A stretch of 34,203 nucleotides of DNA from a virus. Of this stretch, positions 14,913 to 22,090 are shown one piece after another (the stretch's first letter is position 1; each line of letters starts with the position of its first letter). The stretch lies in IMG/VR virus record IMGVR_UViG_3300009158_000124, positions 1-34,203 of that record; one strand, given 5' to 3'. The position numbers and the translations under genes are program-made. Under the pieces are notes generated by a model. The model did no database searches. It was not told where the DNA came from and was given only the letters and a program-made list of their open reading frames with translations.

Positions 14913-15608
14913 ATGATAAAATTAACAAGCTTATTGAATGAAGGTCCAGAAGACTTTGGAGCTTATCGCAGAATAGTGATAACTTCAGATAAGATCAAAC
15001 AGATAGAATCCGAGATCAAGAAATTTATAGAACGTCCTGAAACAAAAGAGAAATTTCCAGTGAAATCCTCCTTTAAACCAGGCGTGAAACCAGATATGAT
15101 AGTCGTAGACGTGGAAGGAAAAGGCGCTTCTGTAATAGCAATAAAAGCAACAGACATAGCAAAGAAATTAGATAAAGAGGCTACTATAAAAGTAAGGAAT
15201 GAAAGAAAACTAAAAGAATTCACACCAAACCCAGCAGAGACTCCAGAAATATACTATGGAAATGAAAAAAGAAAATATTTTAAGCAACCTTCTTTTGATA
15301 ATCAAGACATGAATGCAATAAATCCAACACACCCTATTCCAGAAAATGAATGTATGGAGTGTGGAGAAGACATGATAGATGGTCAGTGCTCACAATGTGG
15401 AGATAATAGTGGAGATGTTTGGGGAAAACCTTCTGAAGATCATGAGTCTACTATGGCAAAAGCTGAGCTTAAAGATCTTATATCCAATGCGTCAAAGCTA
15501 TATAGTATGATAGAACCTGGAACAGAACTTCCTGGTTGGGTTTCAGCTTATATTACCCTTGCGAGTGATTATATGCATAGTGTTGCAGAGTATGCTCAAG
15601 AGAAGTAA
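14913..15608 (+). CDS. Predicted packaged protein with zinc ribbon and conserved C-terminal helical module
   Basis: The 231-residue product begins MIKLTSLLNE then Gly, the shared leader with an ideal L-x-E end. Residues about 20-100 form an alpha/beta region. A compact zinc ribbon follows with Cys147-x2-Cys150 and Cys159-x2-Cys162. The last about 50 residues (AKAELKDLISNASKLYSMI...LPGWVSAYITLASDYMHSVAEYA) are a helical module that I recognise at the C-terminus of many different T4-like phage proteins. The modular build suggests a shared docking piece. Function unknown. A promoter-like motif precedes it. Confidence 0.62.
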   Translation: MIKLTSLLNEGPEDFGAYRRIVITSDKIKQIESEIKKFIERPETKEKFPVKSSFKPGVKPDMIVVDVEGKGASVIAIKATDIAKKLDKEATIKVRNERKLKEFTPNPAETPEIYYGNEKRKYFKQPSFDNQDMNAINPTHPIPENECMECGEDMIDGQCSQCGDNSGDVWGKPSEDHESTMAKAELKDLISNASKLYSMIEPGTELPGWVSAYITLASDYMHSVAEYAQEK

Positions 15609-15615
15609 TGATAAT

Positions 15616-15627
15616 GATATATTTATA
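15616..15627 (+). promoter_or_regulatory. Late-promoter-like motif GATATATTTATA
   Basis: The longer form of the element, ending 16 bases before the ATG of the secreted endonuclease at 15644. It gives that gene its own start of transcription. Confidence 0.55.
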
Positions 15628-15643
15628 AGATAAAAAGTAAAAA

Positions 15644-16291
15644 ATGAAAAATTTAATTATATCTGTTATAACAATATTACTTTGTACATTTACAAGTTTA
15701 GCGCAAGACACAATAACACTAGTACATACTGGTTATACTTCACTTTATAGTAAAAGTTTGCATTATCCATTAATGGTACAGTGGTGGGAGACTAGAGATA
15801 GAGTAGAGTGCAATTACCCACTTCCAAGAAAAGACGCATTTGGTCCCGATCCATTACTAAAAAATGAAACGGACTTGAATAAAGACTATAGAGGTTCCGG
15901 ATATGATAGAGGTCATATGTGTCCAGCAGCTGATAATGAATGTTCTGGACCAGTAGAATTAATGGAATGTTTTTACTTTTCTAATATTATACCACAACCC
16001 CATAGTGAAAATGCAGGACAATGGAAAGAATTAGAAACTTTTATAAGAGGGGTTGCATCTAGATTAGATAGTTGTTATATTTGGGCTGGAGGTATTGGCG
16101 TATATAAGTCTTTTGGTAAAGATAATGTAGCCGTACCTACTAAGTGTTGGAAAGTAATTTATATAAAATCTACAAAGAAATGGATAGCTTATGTATTTGA
16201 TAATACTGGAATAAAAGAAGATTTATCTAAATGTAAAACATCTGTACAAGTAGTAGAAGCATTAACAGGATTCAAGTTCATAGCGCAATGA
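15644..16291 (+). CDS. Secreted NucA/EndoG-type DNA/RNA non-specific endonuclease
   Basis: The 215-residue protein starts with a signal peptide: Lys3, a hydrophobic core (LIISVITILLCTF) and a probable cut after Ala20 (SLA-QDTI), in the style of Bacteroidota exported proteins. The mature part is a beta-beta-alpha-metal nuclease: the catalytic His91 in YDRGHMCPAAD, then NIIPQ and SENAGQWKELE with Asn123 and Glu131 as metal-site residues. It should cut DNA and RNA outside the cytoplasm. Possible roles are excluding or degrading other phage DNA, salvaging nucleotides, or thinning extracellular DNA at release. Its own promoter-like motif and its signal peptide mark it as an independent insert. Its stop overlaps the next start as ATGA. 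Confidence 0.88.
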   Translation: MKNLIISVITILLCTFTSLAQDTITLVHTGYTSLYSKSLHYPLMVQWWETRDRVECNYPLPRKDAFGPDPLLKNETDLNKDYRGSGYDRGHMCPAADNECSGPVELMECFYFSNIIPQPHSENAGQWKELETFIRGVASRLDSCYIWAGGIGVYKSFGKDNVAVPTKCWKVIYIKSTKKWIAYVFDNTGIKEDLSKCKTSVQVVEALTGFKFIAQ

Positions 16292-16740
16292 TAAAACTCA
16301 CAGACATACTTAAAAATATACTCAAAGAAGCTGATAAAGATCAACAAGTCAATCTAGGCTTTGAGGAGAATCCAATGAAGTATATACTTAAAAAGTACAA
16401 AAGACTCAATGAGCATCTTAAAAAACTTATGGGTGATAGTTTTGAGGAATATCTTGGCGGTGTATTTATCATGTCTGGCAAACCTACTACGTTTAAGATA
16501 CTACTTAAGAATGGCCAATACTTCTATATGACATTCATGGGAAAAGCATATGAAGCATCAGTACAAGGTAAGCGATATTACCTAATGAATATAGGAGAGA
16601 TTCAAAGATCAACTATGGCTATATCTAGACTTCAGAGATATGGAGCTAAGACATCAGCACAAGGACCAGAAAGTGAAGAAGGACCGAGGTCAGATGAATT
16701 ACCAACAGAAAAAGCAGAAAAACCTGAAGAATCAACATAA
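16288..16740 (+). CDS. Predicted packaged protein with extended targeting-like leader
   Basis: The 150-residue product begins MIKLTDILKNILKE then Ala, a slightly longer form of the shared leader still ending in L-x-E. The middle (about 40-120) is an alpha/beta domain with FEEYLGGVFIMSGKPTTFKILLKNGQYFYMTFMGKAYEASVQGKRYYL. The last about 30 residues are acidic and disordered-looking (SEEGPRSDELPTEKAEKPEEST). No family is recognised. Its ATGATAA start provides the stop for the endonuclease. The 103 bases after it (16741-16843) hold no gene, only promoter-like elements for terminase. Confidence 0.6.
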   Translation: MIKLTDILKNILKEADKDQQVNLGFEENPMKYILKKYKRLNEHLKKLMGDSFEEYLGGVFIMSGKPTTFKILLKNGQYFYMTFMGKAYEASVQGKRYYLMNIGEIQRSTMAISRLQRYGAKTSAQGPESEEGPRSDELPTEKAEKPEEST

Positions 16741-16796
16741 CTCAAAAGATCTATTTCATAGAGTCGATTTAAAAGGTTATAATGTTATCAAGGATC

Positions 16797-16804
16797 TATA
16801 AATA
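16797..16804 (+). promoter_or_regulatory. Exact T4-type late box TATAAATA
   Basis: The eight bases equal the T4 late promoter consensus and lie 39 bases before the terminase start, 15 bases upstream of the window's own recurring element at 16820. It is the only copy I noticed upstream of a gene, so chance cannot be excluded in this AT-rich sequence. Confidence 0.3.
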
Positions 16805-16819
16805 CAATCGTTCAAATAC

Positions 16820-16831
16820 GATATATTTATA
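16820..16831 (+). promoter_or_regulatory. Late-promoter-like motif GATATATTTATA
   Basis: Ends 12 bases before the terminase ATG at 16844, in a 103-base gap. It should drive the head assembly module. Confidence 0.55.
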
Positions 16832-16843
16832 AACAAAAGTTTT

Positions 16844-18448
16844 ATGTCTGAACCAATTACAAGGCAGGCCACAATCAAAGACAAGATACGTGAAGAATTC
16901 GTGAAGTGCGCTACCGATCCAGTGTATTTCATGAAGAAATTCTATATGATCCAACACCCACAAAGGGGAAGGATGCTATTTGATCTATACCCATTTCAAG
17001 AATCTGTACTAAAGGTATTTTCTGGAGACCAAAATGTATTAATAAATAAGTCAAGACAATTAGGGATATCAACATTAGTATCTGCATATGCGCTGTGGCT
17101 GATGTTATTTCATAAAGACAAGAACGTACTAGTCATTGCAACAAAGCAAGAGACAGCCAAGAATATGGTTACTAAAGTACGATTTGCTTATGACAATCTG
17201 CCAGTTTGGTTAAAGATAGGTGCAACAGAAGACAACAGGTTAAGCCTAAGACTTACAAATGGTTCTCAAATTAAAGCTGTATCTGGAGCAAGTGACTCTG
17301 CTCGATCTGAAGCCGTATCATTATTGGCGATGGATGAAGCTGCCTTTATCGATAATGCTGAAGACCTTTTTGGATCTGCTCAACAAACCTTGGCAACTGG
17401 TGGCAAATGTATAGCGCTATCGACTCCAAACGGTGTAGGTAATTGGTTCCACAAAACATATATAAAAGCACAAAAGAAAGAAAATAGCTTTGTACCCGTT
17501 TCACTTCCTTGGACAGTACACCCAGAAAGAGATCAATCGTGGAGAGACAAACAGGACCAGGATCTTGGAGTTAGGATGGCTGCACAAGAATGTGATGGTG
17601 ATTTTAGTTCATCAGGTAATACAGTAATCATTCCAGATATCTTAGCTTGGTATGAAGAAAATATGGTCTTAGATCCTCTTGAAAGACGGGGACTTGATAA
17701 AGCAATGTGGGTATGGGAGTATCCAAGTCCTCTAAAGACATATCTGCTATGCGCAGACGTAGCAAGAGGAGATGGAGCTGATTATTCCGCATTCCATATC
17801 ATCGATGTAGATACGCTGACCCAGGTAGCCGAATACCAAGCTCAGTGTGATACCAGAGAATTTGCAAAGACTATACTGGCGGCTGCTTTTGAGTATAATA
17901 ACGCTTTAGTGGCCGTAGAGAATGCAAATATAGGTTGGGACGTTTTACAGACTTTAATAGAAAGTGGATATCAAAATTTACACTATTCACATAGAACAGA
18001 TTTTAGTTTAGACCAAGAGAAGAAACTCGAAAGATATGGAGCAACCGATTCATTAGTACCAGGTTTTACAATGTCGTCTGCTTCAAGACCTCTTATAATA
18101 GAGAGGATGAGAGACTTCATAGAAACAAAACAAGTCAAAATAAGATCTGTCAGACTTCTAGAAGAGCTCAGGGTATTCATATGGAAGAACTCAAAACCTC
18201 AAGCAATGCAAGGATATAATGATGATCTTGTAATGTCTTTTGCAATAACAATGTATATGAGAGATTCTTCTATACGTTTTAGAAGAACAGCGGAAAGTTT
18301 AACGTATGCCGCTTTAGATGGAATGAAAAAGATGGGAGACTCCCCAGTTTATAATACAAATAATTTCACAACTCACAACCCGTATCATATGGAAATATCT
18401 ACAGCAAGTGGAAATTCTCTAGAAGATATATCATGGTTATTGGGATAA
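16844..18448 (+). CDS. terL: Terminase large subunit (T4 gp17-like)
   Basis: The 534-residue product has both terminase domains. The packaging ATPase has a Walker A-like SRQLGIST at 70-77 and Walker B with Asp164-Glu165 in LLAMDEAAF, followed by the coupling motif ALSTPNG near 191-197. The RNase H-like nuclease has Asp305 in LLCADVARGDGADYSAF, the acidic Glu in VAVENANIGWD, and the last Asp in YNDDLVMSFAI. It pumps DNA into the prohead and cuts the concatemer at headful. Length is slightly below T4 gp17 (610 residues), lacking some N-terminal extension. No small subunit is visible nearby. The portal gene follows after 9 bases, as in other T4-type phages. Confidence 0.95.
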   Translation: MSEPITRQATIKDKIREEFVKCATDPVYFMKKFYMIQHPQRGRMLFDLYPFQESVLKVFSGDQNVLINKSRQLGISTLVSAYALWLMLFHKDKNVLVIATKQETAKNMVTKVRFAYDNLPVWLKIGATEDNRLSLRLTNGSQIKAVSGASDSARSEAVSLLAMDEAAFIDNAEDLFGSAQQTLATGGKCIALSTPNGVGNWFHKTYIKAQKKENSFVPVSLPWTVHPERDQSWRDKQDQDLGVRMAAQECDGDFSSSGNTVIIPDILAWYEENMVLDPLERRGLDKAMWVWEYPSPLKTYLLCADVARGDGADYSAFHIIDVDTLTQVAEYQAQCDTREFAKTILAAAFEYNNALVAVENANIGWDVLQTLIESGYQNLHYSHRTDFSLDQEKKLERYGATDSLVPGFTMSSASRPLIIERMRDFIETKQVKIRSVRLLEELRVFIWKNSKPQAMQGYNDDLVMSFAITMYMRDSSIRFRRTAESLTYAALDGMKKMGDSPVYNTNNFTTHNPYHMEISTASGNSLEDISWLLG

Positions 18449-18457
18449 AAATAAAAT

Positions 18458-20377
18458 ATGGCAGAAATACAACAGAATTTATTTTCAACACTCCGTAGAT
18501 TATTTAGTACGGATGTTATAATACGCAATGACGGAGGCAATATGCTATCAGTCATGGATACAGATAATATTCAATCTAATGGAGTTATTCAGACTAACTC
18601 TCTTATTGATAGATTCCATAAAGTTTATACAACATCTACTGCATATGGTGTCAATCTGAACTTAGCAATGAATTATCAATCTGCTAGGGTACAGATCTAT
18701 GCTGATTATGATGCTATGGATACAGATGCAATTATAGCTTCTGCATTAGATATTATAGCTGATGAATCAACACTAAAAAATGATCAAGGTCAAGTTTTAA
18801 CAATAAGGTCTTCAGATGAGAATATACAAAAAATTCTGGAAAATCTTTTCTATTCAGTTCTTAATATTGAATTTAATCTATGGTCTTGGATACGTAATAT
18901 GTGTAAGTATGGGGACTTTTACTTAAAAATGGAGATCTCTGATAAATTTGGCGTGTATAACGTAATCCCATTTTCAGCATATAATATAGTACGTCAAGAG
19001 GGATACAATCCGAATAATCCAAATGAAGTAAGATTCAAATTCGATCCTAATGCAGCATTAGCTGCTACATCGGGATATACTTCTGCTTTCAATAATCAAG
19101 ATCCAGGAGTGTGGTTTGATAACTATGAGATGGCGCATTTTAGGCTCATTGGAGACGTTAATTATCTCCCCTATGGTAGATCATACCTAGAGCCAGCAAG
19201 AAAGCTATTTAAGCAATATACGCTCATAGAAGATGCCATGTTGATTCATAGAATTACACGTGCCCCAGAAAGAAGAATATTTTACACAAATGTTGGAGCA
19301 ATACCACCAAATGAAGTTGAGAATTACGTTCAGAGGATGATCAATAAGATGAAGAAAACTCCTCTAATAGATCCAACTACTGGGCAATATAATTTAAAAT
19401 ATAATCAGCAAAACCTTCTTGAAGATTTTATAGTCCCAGTAAGAGGCAATGATACATCTACAAGGATAGATACAGCAAAAGGATTGGAGTATAATGCAAT
19501 AGAAGATGTCGTATACTTTAGAGAAAAGCTTTTTGCTGCGTTGAAGATACCAAAAGCATTTATGGGATATGAAAAGGATCTTACTGGTAAAGCTACATTG
19601 GCCGCAGAAGATATTAGATTTGCTCGCACTGTGGAAAGATTACAAAGAATCATAGTATCTGAATTAAAGAAGATAGCACTGGTTCACTTGTATGCAAATG
19701 GATATACAGATGAAGGTATGGCAAATTTCACATTGAGCTTGACTAATCCATCTATTATATATGATCAAGAGAGGATAGCAATGTTCAAAGAGAAGATTGA
19801 TCTTACTGTACAAGCAATGGAAGGGAATGTACTTCCTAAAGAGTATATCTGGGAGAATATATTTCATCTTTCTCCTGATTCATTTGGTGAACTTGAAGAT
19901 ATGATTATTGAAGATCAAAAGAAGAAGTTTAGATATGATCAAATAGAAACCGAAGGAAATGATCCTCTGGAATCAGGCACAGCATTTGGAACACCTCACC
20001 AGATAGCCGGATTATATGGTGGCAAGCCTACATTAGACGTACCACCGGGATATAATGAAAATGATCCAAATGGACCAGTAAAGATGCCAGGAAGACCAGA
20101 AAAATATAAATCAATAATTGGAACTGATAAAAGTGCATTTGGAAGAGATCCTATAGGTAGAAAAGGAATGGGATCTAGTATGGAACGTGGAGAAGATAAA
20201 GTTGAATATAAGGGTGGATCATTAAGTTTTGAGGGTACTAGAGCTGTATATCTTCAGAATAGAGATAGCATGGCTAAAATGTTTGCTGGTAAGAAAGTAT
20301 CCCTATTTGAGAACCAAAGTCAATCTGGAGGACTCTTAGACGAAAGAAACATAAAAGAAGATACTACCGAAGCATAA
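18458..20377 (+). CDS. gp20: Portal protein (T4 gp20-like)
   Basis: The 639-residue protein has the layout of T4-family portals: an N-terminal arm, a central region with ASALDIIADEST and NLWSWIRNMCKYGDFYLKM, the segment YLPYGRSYLEPARKLFKQ leading to EDAMLIHRITRAPERRIFY, and the helical crown region with FMGYEKDLTGKATLAAEDIRFARTVERLQ. The C-terminal about 120 residues are Gly/Pro-rich and probably flexible. Twelve copies form the vertex through which terminase packages DNA. It sits between terminase and the core genes, in the standard order. It is longer than T4 gp20 (524 residues), mainly through the tail region. Confidence 0.93.
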   Translation: MAEIQQNLFSTLRRLFSTDVIIRNDGGNMLSVMDTDNIQSNGVIQTNSLIDRFHKVYTTSTAYGVNLNLAMNYQSARVQIYADYDAMDTDAIIASALDIIADESTLKNDQGQVLTIRSSDENIQKILENLFYSVLNIEFNLWSWIRNMCKYGDFYLKMEISDKFGVYNVIPFSAYNIVRQEGYNPNNPNEVRFKFDPNAALAATSGYTSAFNNQDPGVWFDNYEMAHFRLIGDVNYLPYGRSYLEPARKLFKQYTLIEDAMLIHRITRAPERRIFYTNVGAIPPNEVENYVQRMINKMKKTPLIDPTTGQYNLKYNQQNLLEDFIVPVRGNDTSTRIDTAKGLEYNAIEDVVYFREKLFAALKIPKAFMGYEKDLTGKATLAAEDIRFARTVERLQRIIVSELKKIALVHLYANGYTDEGMANFTLSLTNPSIIYDQERIAMFKEKIDLTVQAMEGNVLPKEYIWENIFHLSPDSFGELEDMIIEDQKKKFRYDQIETEGNDPLESGTAFGTPHQIAGLYGGKPTLDVPPGYNENDPNGPVKMPGRPEKYKSIIGTDKSAFGRDPIGRKGMGSSMERGEDKVEYKGGSLSFEGTRAVYLQNRDSMAKMFAGKKVSLFENQSQSGGLLDERNIKEDTTEA

Positions 20378-20380
20378 TTA

Positions 20381-20392
20381 GATATATTTATA
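20381..20392 (+). promoter_or_regulatory. Late-promoter-like motif GATATATTTATA
   Basis: Lies just after the portal stop and ends 19 bases before the ATG at 20412, the longest of the standard spacings. Confidence 0.5.
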
Positions 20393-20411
20393 AGCAGAAC
20401 TGATTCAATTC

Positions 20412-21266
20412 ATGAAATTACAACATTCGAAATACAGAAATTCGGGCATACTTTTTGAATTACTTGTTAGACAGACTACAGCAGACTTTATTGCTAATAG
20501 GGAATCAAAAGCAGTAAAGATACTCAAGAAGTATTTTACCAATACTGAATTAGGAAAAGAGTATGCTCTTTATAATGGAGTAATAACTAGTCCTAAACTC
20601 TCAGAATCAAAAGCAGAAATGCTGATTTCTACAATTCTAGAGCAGTATAAGAAGCTTGACAAAGAGGTAATACAAAAACTAAAGTATAATCTTATAAGAG
20701 AAATTAAGGCTGGGTATGATATTGACGATTTCTTTAAAGCTAAAGTGGATAATTACAAAACACTTGCGGCTATATATAATACTTTAGAATCACAAAATAT
20801 AAAAGATGTAGATATTAAACAAGTCTTCCTAAATAAAGTTGTAGTACTAGAGCATGTTACAAAATCCAAACTCGAAAATATGCCGGCTTCCAAAAATATC
20901 ATGGAAGAATTGATGAAAGAAGACAAAGAAATAAGATTACTTACATATAAGATACTAGTAGAAAAATTCAATGACAAGTATGATAATATGTCAATAAGAC
21001 AAAAAGATGTTCTTAATAATTATATCACTAGCATATCTAATACAACAAAACTCAATTCCTACGTAAATTTACAACTTACTGAGATAAAAGCAGATATACT
21101 AAAGCTTTCTAAAAAGGTGACAGATCCAGTAATAAAGATAAAGCTAGATGAAGTCATAAAGCTAGTTCAGCCAATTAAGGAAGGAAAAAGAGTAAAAGAT
21201 GAAACAATATCGGGATTATTACAATACATCGATCTTATAGACGAGCTTAAAAAGATACATAAATGA
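20412..21266 (+). CDS. Conserved head-module protein of T4-like marine phages
   Basis: The 284-residue product is almost entirely helical. It starts MKLQHSKYRNSGILFELLVRQ, a pattern I recognise from uncharacterised proteins placed between portal and prohead protease in marine T4-like phages. No enzymatic motif is visible. Position in the gp67/gp68 region suggests a prohead core or head assembly factor, but sequence similarity to those T4 proteins is not evident to me. Its stop overlaps the next start (ATGA at 21263), so the two should be made in a fixed ratio. Confidence 0.65.
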   Translation: MKLQHSKYRNSGILFELLVRQTTADFIANRESKAVKILKKYFTNTELGKEYALYNGVITSPKLSESKAEMLISTILEQYKKLDKEVIQKLKYNLIREIKAGYDIDDFFKAKVDNYKTLAAIYNTLESQNIKDVDIKQVFLNKVVVLEHVTKSKLENMPASKNIMEELMKEDKEIRLLTYKILVEKFNDKYDNMSIRQKDVLNNYITSISNTTKLNSYVNLQLTEIKADILKLSKKVTDPVIKIKLDEVIKLVQPIKEGKRVKDETISGLLQYIDLIDELKKIHK

Positions 21267-21955
21267 GCGATATGCAATCGATGGTAGACAGGATGCACAG
21301 CGATGCTAATCAACCATCACCCGAAGAACAAGAGATGGCTGAGCGGCTTATAGATATGTTACTTGCGGCTGTAGAATCTGGAAAAATAACCGCCGAAGAG
21401 GCAAAAGAGATTATAAGGAATGCTCCAGATACAATGGATGAGATGTCAGCTACTGGAGGCGGAGTTAGTTCTGAAGGTGCTACATTTACTCCAGGTTCAG
21501 GTATACAATATGCCCAGGCGCTTGATAAGCCAAAAAGTAAACAAAAAACAGAACCAAAAGATAAAGAGCCGAAATTAGCTGCTGGTAAAATCAAAAAGAA
21601 TTATGCAGTTGATAAATTTGGATTCACGCCAGCCCCTTCAATACCCAATCGACCTTCCACAGGAGGATTCCAATACAAAGCACTATGGGACGAATCAGAA
21701 GACTTACAAGAAAACTATTCTAGATTTAAAAAAGCCACTCGCGAAAGAGACAGCTCTGGACAATATCATACGGGAGTTAGTATAGTAAGAAAGAAACTTG
21801 CCGAAGTTAATAAGATGATGGAATATCTTGCAACTCTAAAAAGTGATTTGACTACTGCTGGAATGGTAAATGAAACATCTCATACAAAGAAGTCTCTGGA
21901 AAAGATGACTGAAATGATAAAGAGCATTTATATAAAACATAAAAAATTGAAATAA
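21263..21955 (+). CDS. Head-module protein sharing an ATFT motif with the major capsid protein
   Basis: The 230-residue protein has a helical, acidic N-terminal region with EEAKEIIRNAPDTMDEM. Residues 62-84 read as a Gly/Ser/Thr-rich segment, SATGGGVSS then GATFTPGSGIQYA, which closely matches residues 63-84 of the major capsid protein in this window. A Lys/Pro-rich linker follows, with NRPSTGGFQYKALWDE and a helical C-terminus (TRERDSSGQYHTGVSIVRKKLAEVNKMMEYL). The ATGG...ATFT segment is known to me from other marine T4-like head proteins. A role in prohead assembly, perhaps through the same binding partner as the capsid protein, is inference. Confidence 0.65.
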   Translation: MSDMQSMVDRMHSDANQPSPEEQEMAERLIDMLLAAVESGKITAEEAKEIIRNAPDTMDEMSATGGGVSSEGATFTPGSGIQYAQALDKPKSKQKTEPKDKEPKLAAGKIKKNYAVDKFGFTPAPSIPNRPSTGGFQYKALWDESEDLQENYSRFKKATRERDSSGQYHTGVSIVRKKLAEVNKMMEYLATLKSDLTTAGMVNETSHTKKSLEKMTEMIKSIYIKHKKLK

Positions 21956-21956
21956 T

Positions 21957-22061
21957 ATGGAAAAAGTTATATTTGGAATTAAGAAAAAAGGAAAAGCAAA
22001 GAAATCCTATAATAAAAATGCCAAAAGACCAAAGGCTTATAGAGGTCAAGGAAGAGTATAG
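21957..22061 (+). CDS. 34-residue strongly basic protein in the gp67/gp68 position
   Basis: A short frame starting one base after the previous stop encodes MEKVIFGIKKKGKAKKSY and ends AYRGQGRV. Fourteen of 34 residues are Lys or Arg and none is Asp. Small, highly charged prohead core proteins (T4 gp67, gp68) lie between portal and protease genes, and short basic proteins ending in a YRGQGR-like tail occur here in related marine phages, as I recall. Its fit into the tight gene spacing, stopping three bases before a promoter-like motif, supports it as real. It may bind DNA or the acidic scaffold. Confidence 0.65.
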   Translation: MEKVIFGIKKKGKAKKSYNKNAKRPKAYRGQGRV

Positions 22062-22063
22062 TC

Positions 22064-22073
22064 GATATTTATT
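22064..22073 (+). promoter_or_regulatory. Late-promoter-like motif GATATTTATT
   Basis: Lies two bases after the stop of the small basic protein and ends 17 bases before the ATG at 22091. Confidence 0.5.
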
Positions 22074-22090
22074 ACTAAAAATACAAAAAC

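Noticed and set aside
16749-16765. Terminator after the 16288 gene
   Set aside because: TCTAT/ATAGA is only a 5-base AT-rich stem and lacks a T-run directly after it.
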